Of a DNA stretch of 64,000 nt, positions 27,379 to 39,366 are shown piece after piece. The stretch comes from Gossypium raimondii. Lineage: Eukaryota; Streptophyta; Magnoliopsida; Malvales; Malvaceae. Where the stretch lies: assembly GCF_025698545.1 (NCBI RefSeq), contig NC_068565.1:496001-560000 (forward strand). Reading direction: 5' to 3'. Position numbers and translations under genes: made by a program. Position 1 is the stretch's first letter; each line of letters starts with the position of its first letter. A model generated the notes under the pieces. That model worked only from the letters and a program-made list of their open reading frames with translations, had not been told where the DNA came from and did not search any database.

Positions 27379-29848
27379 GATTACAATGCAGATTTCAGCA
27401 GGCATTGCTTCTTAGACAAAAATGGAGCAGAGAGCAAAGAAATGTAAATGCCAAGGTATTTATTGTTAAAACTGTTCTTATTAGTTAGAATATGATAAAG
27501 GCTTGGAGAATAATAGTTGGAAATTATGGTAATGTAATTCAATGTATTCTAAAATTCAAACTTATGTTATTCGGATTTTTTTCTTTAAATATTTATGTTC
27601 GTATTCATGTTCAATAAATATTTAGATATAAGTATGGTATGATCCTTCGAATATATAAAAGAATTTAGGGAAAAGACCTGCATTAGATACATATTTGTAC
27701 TTGATACCATCAAATCCACGTTGTATAGTAGAAAGGGTTAATTGCATCAAATATCTCCTAGCTATTGTCCAAGGGTGTAATCAAGCGAAGCCCCGAATAG
27801 TGGCAAGCTCATGCTGGACTTGAACATCAATTCCTAGCCTCGAGCTTGTCTCAAGATAATCAAGCTCCTCAAGCTCGAACTCAATTAAGCTCGTTCATAT
27901 TCAAGCTCGAGCGTGTTCATAATTAACCTCTTTCTATATAATAAGAATAAAAATGTCATAATATAAAAATATATTAAAATGAAGAGCTCGGATGGTGCTA
28001 GCTCAAGTTTAGCTTGATAATTATTGAATCGAATTTGAAATTTTTTTTTTAGTGAAACTCGAATAACTCGGAGCATCAATGTCTCATTTACACACCTAGA
28101 TTTTAAATTGGTTCTTAAATTTTAAAACATTTTAATTGTGTCTTCAAAGTATTTGTCAGTCTAGTCATTAATTTAGGAGCTAAATGTTGGTTATGTATGT
28201 GTACCTATAACATGGAGGACTTGACTATGGCAAAGACGGTGTCGATAAATTAGTAGTAGTGTTATTTTTTTAACGCGTCAATTTCAAACTATCTATACAA
28301 AAGTTCACACTAGTTTTCAATTAGATTTACGTATTTTAAATGTGTTTTATGTTAAATTTGAGTTGGAATTTAGTGTCTAAGGATTTAATTGTTACGTTAC
28401 TAATGTTTTGAGGACTAAAGACCAAGGATGCTCTCATGCCATCTTTGAGTCTGATTGTTGGATGTTATTGTTATCATTTATTCCCAAATTTCTTTAATGA
28501 GAAAATCGAATTTTTTGAAGGTTGATACTAATTTAGAATTTGAGTCATAAGTTAAGGATATTGATGTAATTAATCCTATTTTAGAGTTAAAAGAAGGAAA
28601 GGGTAAAAATACACCTAAAGTTACTAAACTATTAGTAAGTTTACATTTTGGAACTTCAAAAAGTTTTTTTAAAATGGTTACCGTCTTATTAAACTATTCG
28701 AAAGTTTTTATCTAAGTTACTCGATTAAAATTGTTGATGTATGACTTTCCTTGTATCGTCTTCATCAATTCAAAGCTCTTTTTTTCCTTTTCCTTCTACA
28801 GTTTAATTTTTCTTTATGAAATAATTTTGAACGTCACAAATTTGTAAATTAAAATTCAAGTAGTTTTTTTTTCAATCTTCGACATTGATTGTCAAGTCAA
28901 TTTGGATCTAAGATATATTTTACTTGCCAATAGGTGTTACTTATTTCGTCATACCAATTGTTGAATTGTCTCTTAGAGCTTGCTAATAGAGCTTTTTGGT
29001 GATTTAAATAAAACTTTTGAATAATTTAAGGACTCAAATGAAATTTTAGAATAGTTTAATAATCATTTTGTAATTTTAGAATAGTATAGCAACCTTGAGA
29101 GTAATTTACCCAAAGGAAAATCCAAAGCTTTCATCATGTTTTGGAGTTTCTCTAAACGCGATCCAAACGCGTATTAACTGCTAATTTTTTGACATTCGGC
29201 CTTTTTGTAACGCGACGCGGTTGCCTACATTTGCGTACTATCCAAAGTTTCCAGCGTGGCATTTTACTTCGCTGCTAAGATTTCGCGCCACGTTATATTA
29301 ACGCTAAGTAGCTAACCGCTAACCGATAATATCCGGTTACTTTCTCAACTACTCAAAAGCATGGTGCATTAATATTAATTATATTTTTATTTATAATTAA
29401 TTTTATAATTTTTAACTCCATTAATATCATTAATTTGTTAGTTTTAATTTTATTAGATTATTTCCGAAATAATAAAAGATAAAAATATATTATTTTAATA
29501 TTTATTATTTTAATAAAATTTAATTAATTTTTAATTAAATTGTTATTTTTTTACTTGTGAAACTAATTCAATTAATCGTATTATATAAGTGTAGTTTTAA
29601 TATCAAATTTAGCTAATCCTTTTGCTTTTTACTTATTAAAAATAAAAAATACCACCAATAATATTTCAAATTCAAATTCCTTACTTTTTTTAAATTAGTC
29701 CCTGTTATTTTAATAAATACAGAAAAGAACAGAGGAATCTAATAATTTATTCACAAATAAAATAATAAAAAGCAAAATAAAATAAAGAAAACAAGAAAAA
29801 GATGTATTAACCGGTACTAGCCAGTGACTAAAGTGTCAAAGTCGGATC

Positions 29849-29856
29849 TATAAATA
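29849..29856 (+). promoter_or_regulatory. Candidate TATA box of the VID27-like gene
   Basis: TATAAATA lies 123 bp upstream of the start codon at 29979, leaving room for a 5' leader of roughly 90 bases, with pyrimidine-rich CTCTTTCC sequence just downstream. The position fits a plant core promoter. Confidence 0.55.
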
Positions 29857-29978
29857 CAGTAATCGCCTCTTTCCTTTTGTTTGAAATGTGCCATCGGCAA
29901 AATCATAAAGCTATTACAAGTTTCGAATTTTGCTCTTTAGTCCCTCAATTTATATTTGAAATTCACTAAGGTCCTAAA

Positions 29979-32638
29979 ATGGGCACTGCTCAAAGCAGGG
30001 AAGATCGGATCACCGATTCAGAATCCGATGAAGGCTATGAAGAAGAAGAAGAGGAGGAGGAGGAGCAATACGACGACGCTTTAAGCGATCATCAAAACAC
30101 TCAATCTTCATCTTCAACTTCAACTTCTTCAGGTACTCAGAAAAGCCTCGACGATATCGATGCTAAGCTCAAATCCTTGAAATTGAAATACAATTCTCAG
30201 CAATCAAGCCATAATCTCAAAAACCCAGTTAAGCTTTACCTTCATACAGGCGGGAACACACCCAAAGCGAAATGGGTAATCTCTGAAAAGCTCACTTCTT
30301 ATAGTTTCACTAAGGAAAATGGTGATAATGATGAGAATTGTTGGGTTTTGGAAGTAGGAACGAAAGTTAGGGTTAGGGTTTCGACTGAAATGCAATTGAA
30401 AATGTTAGGGGATCAGAAGAGAGTCGATTTTGTGGATAAAGCTGTTTGGGCTTTGAAGTTTTTAAGTGATGAAGAGTATAGGAATTTCGTTACTCAATTT
30501 CAGAATTGTTTGTTTGAGAATGTTTATGGTATGGAAGCTAGTGAAGAGAACAAGGTTAAGGTTTATGGAAAGGAATTTATTGGGTGGATGAAACCCGAGG
30601 TGGCCGATGATTCCATGTGGGAAGACGCGGATGATCTGAGCTCGGGTTCAATTCCGGTTAAAGGGAATCGAGAGTTGATGGAAGAGTTTGAAGAAGCTGC
30701 TAATGGAGGTGTTCAAAGTTTGGCTTTAGGTGCATTGGATAATAGTTTCTTGGTTAATGATTTGGGTGTTCAAGTTTATAGGAACTTTAACCGTGGGATT
30801 CATGGGAAAGGAATTTGTGTTAAGTTTGATGCTGGTGGTTCGAGAATCGGAGGAAGTCCGTCGAGTTCGACTCCCAAAAAGGCTTTGTTAATGAGGGCCG
30901 AAAGGAATATGATGCTTATGAGTCCAGAGAATGAAGGGAAACCGAATGCAACAGGGCTCAAGCAGGTTGATATCGAGACAGGGAAGATTGTCACGGAGTG
31001 GAAATTCGAGAAAGACGGTGCCGATATCACAATGAGAGATATCACTAACGATACCAAAGGGTCGCAATTGGATCCCTCGGAATCGACATTTTTGGGTTTA
31101 GATGATAATAGGCTGTGTCAATGGGATATGAGAGATAGAAAAGGGATGGTTCAAAACATTGCAACAAGTGGTTCACCTGTTTTGCATTGGTCTCAAGGGC
31201 ATCAATTCTCGAGAGGGACAAATTTTCAGTGCTTTGCGAGCACTGGAGATGGGTCAATTGTGGTCGGATCACTTGACGGGAAGATTCGGTTGTATTCGAA
31301 GACATCAATGAGGCAGGCCAAGACTGCATTTCCCGGTCTCGGTTCACCGATCACTCATGTGGATGTTACCTATGATGGGAAGTGGGTTTTGGGCACAACT
31401 GATACGTATCTGGTCCTCATTTGCACTCTGTTTACAGATAAAGACGGGAAGACAAAAACCGGGTTTAGTGGTAGAATGGGGAATAAAATTCCAGCACCCA
31501 GATTGTTGAAGTTGACTCCTCTGGATTCACATCTAGCTGGGAACAATAATAAGTTCCATGGTGGACATTTCTCATGGGTAAACATCGAGACTGACCTTTA
31601 TTTAATTGCTTTCTGCTACATCGTTTTTCACTTTCCAGTTTTGTTTAGGGTTTACAGTTCTTGTTTAGGACTTAAGATTCACATCTATGCTCTAATTTTT
31701 GTTTAGGGGTTAGGTTTTTGGGATCTGATGTTTAGTGTATTAGGTTTTATTTACCTTTAACGCTTCCGACCACTTCACCTTTAAGCTACTAAGGAACGAT
31801 CAGAGATTAGATCTTGTAGAGTTCAATTTCCGTTCTTGATCCATGACCAATATGAATGGTCACCTATGAACTCGAATTTCCTTTTCTAAGCTATTGAAGA
31901 ACGATTGGATATTAGATCTCGTAGAGTTCAATTCCCGTTCTTGATTCATGACCAATATGAGCAGTCACTATAACTCGGATATCTGAGCTATATAGTCACA
32001 ACAGGAGATTAGATCTAATAGAGTTCAGTCTCCGGGATATGAAACGGTCATTATGAACTTGAATTTTCCTTTTCTAAGCTATCGAGCGACAATGGGAGAT
32101 TAGATCTCATAGTTTGATTCCCATTCCGAATCCATGACCTCTAGGACTGGTCACCATGGACTCAAAGTCGCTCTGGCTAGGCCTTTGTGCATGCTTTATA
32201 TTGAGTATAAAACATAGTCTCCCTTGGACGTGATTCATTAACGTTGGATAGTTTAAATGATCATTTACGTTGCTTCTTTTCGATTTTCGTAACTTCAATA
32301 CTACATGACATTCATAACTTTCGGAACTGACCCACTAATTGAACTCTCTTTCTCAGGTCACCGAGAATGGTAAACAGGAGCGACACCTAGTTGCAACCGT
32401 GGGGAAATTCAGCGTGATATGGGATTTCCAGCAAGTGAAGAACAGCGCTCACGAATGCTACCGGAATCAACAGGGTCTCAAGAGCTGTTATTGCTACAAA
32501 ATCGTATTGAAGGACGAATCTATCGTAGAGAGTCGATTCATGCACGACAACTTCGCCGTTAGTAACTCACCCGAAGCTCCGCTGGTTGTGGCAACTCCGA
32601 TGAAAGTCAGCTCTATTAGCCTCTCTGGCAGAGGATGA
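29979..32638 (+). CDS. VID27-domain protein, DEM/CYPRO4-like, 2 exons
   Basis: Exons 29979-31577 and 32357-32638 give 1881 nt and 626 residues. The start MGTAQSRED has Gly2, a possible N-myristoylation site. An acidic run of nine Glu at about 22-30 follows, then a Ser/Thr-rich linker, and from about residue 75 the conserved DEM/CYPRO4 region. The C-terminal half is the VID27 beta-propeller-like domain, with segments such as [32 protein letters not shown] and [11 protein letters not shown]. Exon 2 completes it ([30 protein letters not shown]). Family knowledge: tomato DEM is needed for shoot apex and embryo organisation, and yeast Vid27 was linked to vacuolar import and degradation; the molecular activity is not established. 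Arabidopsis counterparts are At3g19240 and At4g33400 (memory). The 779-bp intron contains a tandem of about 120-bp units near 31780-32160. Confidence 0.93.
31780..32160 (+). repeat. Degenerate tandem repeat in the intron of the VID27-like gene
   Basis: The phrases 'gattagatct', 'agagttcaat' and 'ccgttcttgat.catgacca' recur about three to four times at roughly 110-130-bp spacing. The units have diverged. No function can be read; replication slippage or an old minisatellite is likely. Confidence 0.6.
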
Positions 32639-34255
32639 CATTTGCCCAAGTAGAGGATTTTACTTTTCATATACGTAAAGAGAAACTTATCCATATCTGA
32701 CATTCGCTCACATCATATGCTTTGTGTTTGTATTAAGAAAATTTTTTTTTCGATTCTGCATCTTGTAATTGGTTAAAAAGCTTGGATTGTTGAACAACAG
32801 TGTGATTGTTTTTCTTTTCACGCACTTGTAAATAATATATGGTACATGAGTTTCTCTTTTATCTCTTTCAAGCCTTGTCTTAAATATAACTTAGTTTTTG
32901 TTATAGGAATTTTTTTATTGTTAATTATATTACTGACATTAGAATAATAATTTATAAATATTATTATATGATAGTAATAAAAGTAATGTTAATTAACATG
33001 ATAGTATATTAATGTGAAATTAATTAATTTAGTTATATCTTTCAAAAATTCAATTTAAATAAAATATTATTAATTAATAAAATTATAATTTATAAAATCA
33101 TTTAATATAATTAGATAAATTAAAAATAATAAAATTCAAGTTTTTAATTAAATAAATATAATATATATAAATATGATTTTATTTTAAATATAATAATAAT
33201 TAGGGATAAATATTAAATTTATATATAAGCTTTGGTCTAATGTATAATTTGATACATAAATTTTGATTTGTTGAATTATATGTATGAAACTTGAATTGTG
33301 GTTCAATTATATACCAATTAAAACTAATATTTAATATGATAAATATATGCATTAGCAATATACTTTCATTCGAATAACATCTAAAAATTATACGGAAAAA
33401 ATCATATTTTAGTGTTATTTAATAAGTCTTGTTTTCGACACCAAAAAAAATATGATTATATTATGTCAATGACAATGAAATATTAAATAAATAGTTCTTT
33501 GTAGGTAAAATTTTGATTCAGTATTCGAATAATTAGTTATTTTATCTAATTACTTAATATTTTATGATCGATTATTTTTATTTTTTTATTTTTTTACTTC
33601 TAAAATATTATTTATTCTCTTGATTATTTATCAAAATTAATAGACTTAATACACAATTAATGATGCTATGAAAATTTTGAAGCTAAAACTTAATGGTACG
33701 AATCATAATAACTGATCATACCATTTAATATATGTTTTAATCCTAAATTAGTACTAAATAATTTATGTTCCGTTTTGATCAAAACTTCGACCCGTTTTGG
33801 TGCATTTTAACCTATTTTGACCGATACCAATGCGTACTATGTACATTTTCACGTACTGATTGATACAATATTTTAATATTTTAAATTAATTTTAAATTTT
33901 ATAGTTGCATATATGTATATAATATATATTAATATATATATGAAAAATATTTAAAAAGTACCGACAAAAACTAACACGATATACCAAATTGTACTGGTAC
34001 CAAAACAATACCGATACATTCACCAATACGGTACTGATTAATACCAGCCAAAAATTTTGATCATTGCTCATCAACTATAACTTGGCAGTTTATCAATCTA
34101 AAATGAAAACATAATTCAAAAAGAAGCATTGGATAAAATTCATAAGCTGCATGAGGCTGCCTTTGATCTTTGAGGAAATGTTCCTCAGCAAACCGTCATC
34201 GATATCAGGAATCCATCATCGGTGCTCGAAGATGAGATAACGGAAACCACCGGTC
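32639..34255. other. Convergent intergenic region (VID27-like + and FUT-like -)
   Basis: Two gene ends meet here, so 3' UTRs are expected at both edges. The centre is very AT-rich with no reading frame of note. The 33760-34060 part repeats 'accgatac' and 'gtactg' words of a decayed inverted repeat. Confidence 0.5.
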
Positions 34256-37200
34256 TTACACGAATATAACTTCGAACTTCGCGCAAGGGTTGTTTTCGAT
34301 ATGGTTCTTAAGATCAGCATCCCCTTTGAACTTGAATGTATATAAAGCCTGTCTTTGTGTCAACCCAAGAGGATATATTCTGTGTACTTTTAGTTCATCT
34401 CCACCTCGAAGGCTTTCTGGCCTTTCCGGTTTCCAAATAGGAACGTGTTTCCGAAACTTGAAATGCGTAAGAACCGCAACCTCCAAGGCCTTTAAGGTCA
34501 TATTGCCGGACCTGCTCATCGATATCGGAAAAATAAGGATTTCGTCTTGTTTTGTCATCAGTAATAACAGTTTTGCAAACATTTTACTTGTTAAGGGGGG
34601 TCGGCTCTTTTTTGGTGAGAAGTTTTTGAATTATTATGTGTTGAGAAGCCGACAGAACTCTTAAATGGAGGTATTGTTCCTATTGTGTTTATACTCGATT
34701 TAGCCTTAAGTTTTTGTCTCCCTATTTCGAGAAAGGGCGGTAGTCTTCTTATCCACTAAGACCCTTTAAGGGTAGGGGTTCGAACCCCCTCCGTGAACCC
34801 CTTTAGGCTTTTCTCGGAGTAGGGAGACAAAAACCCAAGGCTAAAATCGAGCATAGACATCTCAGGAATAATACCTCTGTTCGAGGGTTTGATCGGCTAC
34901 TTAGTGGACAACACTTCAAAGACTTCTCTAAAAACGAGAGCCAACCCCCCCTTAACAGTACTAATATTAGCTAGAGTACAAGAGCTATACTACCTTAAGA
35001 AAATTGAATCCATCTCGAACCTCCCTCGTTCCCGTACGTATAAATGATATACGGTTTCTAATCCTTTGTTACACTTGCAGGGACGTTTCTTGGCATCGGA
35101 ATCCTTTTCTTCTTTTTCCCAAATGGTGGTTGCTATGTGAATGCACAAACGGCACGACGAATGAACCGCAGCCATATCGACAAGGGCCTTGAAAGTATCG
35201 GTCGGGCCTTCTTGCTTCCACCTAAACCCATTCATATCTCATTGTTAACAAGATTCTGGTAAAAGTACCATGGATGTCCCTGTATTAGGAGTTAGATTGC
35301 ATGTTATCCCCTTTACTCAAAAATGGAATCAATTAGTCCTTATACATTAGATCAAAGAGCAAGCTAATTATTTCTGTTAAAAATTCCACCTATTTCTATG
35401 GTTAAAAACTAGCATGACTGACAAAATAATCAAACAATTACATGTGGTGTGTTATGTGTACCTTATTTTGATATATTCTGACTAGAGGTGTTCATGGGCC
35501 GGTTCGGGCTGGGCTCAGAAAAAAATTTTGGCCCGGGTCCTAGGCCTGGGCCCGGCCTGAAATATGGGCCTAGAATTTTGCCCAAGCCCGGCCTGGGAAA
35601 AAATTCATAAGCCCGGGCCCGGGCCGGCCCGTTTTTTAAATAAATACCAAAAATTTATTTTAAAAATTAAAATAAAAATTAAAAAAAGTATTTTAAAAAT
35701 ATTTTAAAATTAAAAAAATAAAAAAAAATTATTTTAAAAAAATTTTTAAATTAAAAAAAGTATTTTAAAATTAAAAAAATAAATAAAAAATAAAAAAATT
35801 TATTATTCGGGCCGGGCCCGGGCCAAAAAAGTGGTGTCCGAGGCCCGGCCTGTTTTTTAATCGGGCCTCGTTTTTTTGCCCAAGCCCATATTTCGGGCCT
35901 ATATTTTTACCCAAACCCTCCCATATTTCGGACGGGCCGGGCCGGGCCGCCCGGCCCATGAACACCTCTAATTCTGACGTATAGAGACCAATTTTTAATA
36001 GTAGAAATGGATCAAAATTTTTAATAAAAATACCAGTTTACTCTTTAATCTAACGTATAGGGACTAAATGAAATTCGACTGCTACTCCTAATATAAAATA
36101 TAAGGACCTCCATGGTACTTTTACCACAAGATTCCTCGTGAAGAAATCATATTATAATTCTGGCCATCAAAGAAACAATTTCCGTATGGTAAAGTATTCA
36201 CCTTAATAATCGATTATAAGCGTCCGGGTTTCCTGCAAGGTACTTCATTTGTTCTGCAATGGATCGAACATCCTTCAAGTCCTTAATATGTAAATATGAA
36301 TCGGAAGAAGGAGCAAAATCTTCGATATTTGGTGCACCAATCACCACGGGTACGCTTCCTACAAAATTTACCATTTCCATTAATCTGACGATGAAACTAA
36401 AACCAAACGGTATCGGAGCGTAATGTTCATACCTGCAACAAGAGATTGGAAAAACTTCTCCGTGACATAATCTTCCTCGTTCGAGTTCTCGAAAGCCAAG
36501 CTAAACTTATATCGTTTCAGAATTTCGACTTTGTCCACTGCAAATTTAAATGAAATATAAACACGGATTCATATTTGAATTAAAAATATACTAAGTTTAA
36601 TACTTCAATTCACCTCTCTCGTCACGATTTTTATGGCAACGACCATAAGAATCTATCTTGATATTCTCCTTTTCGAGCTCCATAAGAGCTTCCAAACGAA
36701 AGTTGCTAGCCATACAGTTAGAAATGAAAGCAGCTGCAAGAGCCTTCTCAGACTTCGGGATCACCGGTGCCATGATATCATACTCAGCCCAAGAAAAATA
36801 TCCGACAGGTACATCGGACGAGAGGCTAGTTGTCATTACAATCTCAAAACCATCCCTAAATTCATAGAAAAAGAAAACCATTAGTTTTACACCAATATTC
36901 AATAGTTCGATGGGGGAATATCAGGTTCATTTATACCAAACATGTCCAAAAGAAAAGCACATTAGAAGTATGTGTTAAATCTCATAACGGTCAAGCCACG
37001 TCAACGAGCCTAGATGCTTGGAACATGTTTTCGTTGAAGCATCACATTGAGTTTATTGTCCATAGATTATAGCTTCTAAGAGTAATCACAGCAAATATCA
37101 CATTTAACTAGAACCCACGTCGGATTATGAACATATTCAACAGTTTGAAGGGGGAATATCAGGTTCATTTATTCCGAACATATCCGAAAGAGAAGTACAT

Positions 37201-39366
37201 TAGAAGTATGCGTTAGAATCTTATAACAGTAAAGCCATGTCAATGAGCCTAGATGCTCGGAAACATGTTGTTGTTGAAGCACCATCGAGTTTATTGTCCA
37301 TGGATCATACCTTCTAAGAGTAATTCACAGGAAATATCGCATTTAACTAGAACCCACTTTGGACTAGTAACATATTCAACGGTTTGAAGGGGGAATATCG
37401 GGTTCATTTATACCTAACATATCCAAAAGATAAGCACATTAGAAGTATAATGGTAAAGCCATGTCAACGAGCCTAGGTTCTCAGAAACATGTTAGTTTAT
37501 AGTCCACAGATCATAAGCTTCTACGGGTAATTCACAGCAAACATCGTATTTAACAGAATTGAGCAGCACGAGTAAGGCAATATTAACGGTAAAATCCATG
37601 ATCATTTCAAATACAACCAAAGCCATCATAGATTGTGCTTACCCACCGTCGTGCCTGAGTAATATTATTCTCCTCATAGTAGGAAGCCGATTCCATAGAA
37701 CGATGCACGCTAGGTGCTTTAGATTTTTTAGGCAATTTAAAAGTAGCATCAGCTTTCCTACTCCAATTGGATCTGAAGCTACAATTCACGGCACAAGTTT
37801 TAAAGTCCTACAATACCAAGAAGTTGAAGTCAGTAATTCAAAAAGGATATAACGACTTAAATCGGATTTTAAGTCCCGAAAGCCAACTAATAAGTTCAAG
37901 TTCTAAACATCATCAAGCTTGAAACAATGATATGCAGAATTAGGAGAACATTTAGAGGGAACTAGCAAAATAATATACAAGTTTCCTAATGTACTAGATT
38001 AGAAGAAAATATAGAAAATGTCAAGGATAAACTTATATATACACATATATATAGGAAACCACTAGGATTAATATATGTATATATATATGACTTCCAAGAT
38101 AGTTCCGCTAACGGATACTATAAAGATATATTCATATAGGCAATGCGATAAACTTATATATATTGGAAACCTCTAGGATTAATATATAAATGTATATGAC
38201 TTCCAAGATAGTTCTTCTAGCTCTAACAAATGCTATGAAGACATATATATATTATATAGACAATGTCTAGGATAAACATGTATATATAAGAAATCTCTAG
38301 GATTAACCTATATATATATATATGCATGTAAATATATAGACTTTAATAGTAAATTGGTCACTAAACAATACCTCAATTCTCAGATTGGTCCTTAAAGTGT
38401 TTCTTTTTTGTTGACACCTGACATGTTTTTATTGGATGCCATACACATTTCAGGTAAAATGGAACAGAATTGATAGTTTAGGATCACTTTTGACAAAAAA
38501 TAAAACTTTAGGACCAATCTTAAAAATGGGGTCTAGTTTAAGGACCAATTTACGAATAAAGCGAAATACATATATGTCTGACTTCCAAGGTTATTCCTCT
38601 GCAATTAACAGATACTATGAAGATACATACATGCATGCATGCATACAGCCATCCATTCATCCATGCATCCATCCATTCATACATATACACACAATTAAGA
38701 CAGGCTATGAAGACATATATACATACATACATGATGCATGCATGCATGCCTGCCTGCCATAAACAAATGCAATGAAGACATGATCTTCACTCAAAAGCAA
38801 AAATACCAAAAAAAGAACATTATATCACCTGCATTTCATGTATTATGATAAAAATAAACAAACAGAGCTTATTAGTAACCTCGGAATTTCACAAACAAAT
38901 CACTAAAAGAATCACAATCTTAAAAGCTAAAGGTTAAAAAATCTAAACGAAAAATAATAATAGTAATAGTAATAACCTCCTTATCACCAGAAATCAAAAT
39001 CCAGATTGGATCCTTGTTAAAATCCCTTGAATAAACCAGTGTATCTTCTCTCTCAAGCCACTCCTCACAGGTTTCCACACCTGAGTTACGATGACCACCC
39101 AAACCTCGAATCCCGGAATTTCGAACGCCGGCGACTTTCACACCACTAGAAGAGTGCTGTGTACGGAACAATTCCGGCCACGAATGGAAAAACGTGGCGT
39201 TTTTGGCGTTCCCGAGACGACCCAGAAACGCGAGTTGAGCAATGACGACGAGGGCGATGAGCCATGGCATCAAAGTGGACCATCTTTTCTTGTTGGAAAC
39301 GGATATGGGAGATGCATCGGAAATGGGCAACCCTTCATGGGTTCTTGATCCTCTTAGATTTGGCAT
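34256..39366 (-). CDS. Glycoprotein 3-alpha-L-fucosyltransferase (GT10; FUT11/FUT12-like), 7 exons
   Basis: Exons: 38977-39366, 37647-37807, 36614-36855, 36433-36537, 36202-36358, 34994-35221, 34256-34511; 1539 nt, 512 residues (Arabidopsis enzymes are about 500-513). It is a type II Golgi protein: a cytosolic tail of about 32 residues and a membrane anchor [18 protein letters not shown] precede the catalytic part. GT10 hallmarks are [39 protein letters not shown], and the donor-binding block [17 protein letters not shown] followed by [14 protein letters not shown]-terminal CRLC motif and [11 protein letters not shown] complete it. The enzyme adds core alpha-1,3-fucose from GDP-fucose to the innermost GlcNAc of N-glycans. 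Introns 5 and 6 host nested MITEs and a foldback element. Exon 2 has a competing GT donor 4 nt downstream of the one used. Whether it is the FUT11 or FUT12 lineage cannot be settled here. Confidence 0.95.
34588..34958. mobile_element. Foldback-type MITE with full-length inverted arms, in FUT intron 6
   Basis: The left arm begins GTTAAGGGGGGTCGGCTCTT and the right arm ends GAGCCAACCCCCCCTTAAC. Inner parts also pair, for example GAGGTATTGTTCCT with AGGAATAATACCTC and TTTTTGTCTCCCTA with TAGGGAGACAAAAA. Most of the roughly 370 bp would fold into one long hairpin with a short loop near 34735-34820. It fills most of a 482-bp intron. Superfamily is unclear because no convincing target duplication is visible. 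Confidence 0.75.
35257..36126. mobile_element. MITE family B, copy 4, with 8-bp target duplication, in FUT intron 5
   Basis: It begins TGGTAAAAGTACCATGGA and ends CCATGGTACTTTTACCA. It is flanked by the identical 8-bp repeats CAAGATTC (35249-35256 and 36127-36134), which suggests a hAT-like transposition mechanism. A second element (35483-35970) is inserted inside it, so the native length is about 370 bp, like the copies in the malectin-LRR introns. Confidence 0.88.
35483..35970. mobile_element. hAT-type MITE, copy 2, nested inside family B copy 4
   Basis: It begins TAGAGGTGTTCATGGGCC and ends GGCCCATGAACACCTCTA. It is flanked by identical 8-bp repeats ATTCTGAC (35475-35482 and 35971-35978). 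It is the same family as 2247-2685. Because it interrupts the surrounding MITE, it is the younger insertion. Confidence 0.92.
38626..38760. repeat. Tetranucleotide-rich microsatellite (CATG/CATC/CATA) in FUT intron 1
   Basis: Runs of CATGCATG, CATCCATC and CATACATA units alternate over about 135 bp in intron 1 (37808-38976). Several copies of a 'aggattaatatata...gacttccaagatag' unit precede it at 38050-38330. Both look like slippage products. Confidence 0.75.

Larger units (their letters stand above)
27020..29978. other. Intergenic region between CGI121 and VID27-like genes (both +)
   Basis: It holds the CGI121 3' flank with a MITE (27118-27378) and a decayed element of AGCTCGAG-type arms at about 27770-28100. 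Relics at 28080-28450 and 28560-29100 follow, then the promoter of the next gene. The stretch 29150-29330 is GC-richer than its surroundings with several CGCG words, but I see no gene in it. Confidence 0.5.

Noticed and set aside
34777-34786. B-box-like GGTTCGAACC that could mark a tRNA or tRNA-derived SINE
   Set aside because: It lies in the loop of the foldback element, has no A box at the right distance and no cloverleaf can be drawn.
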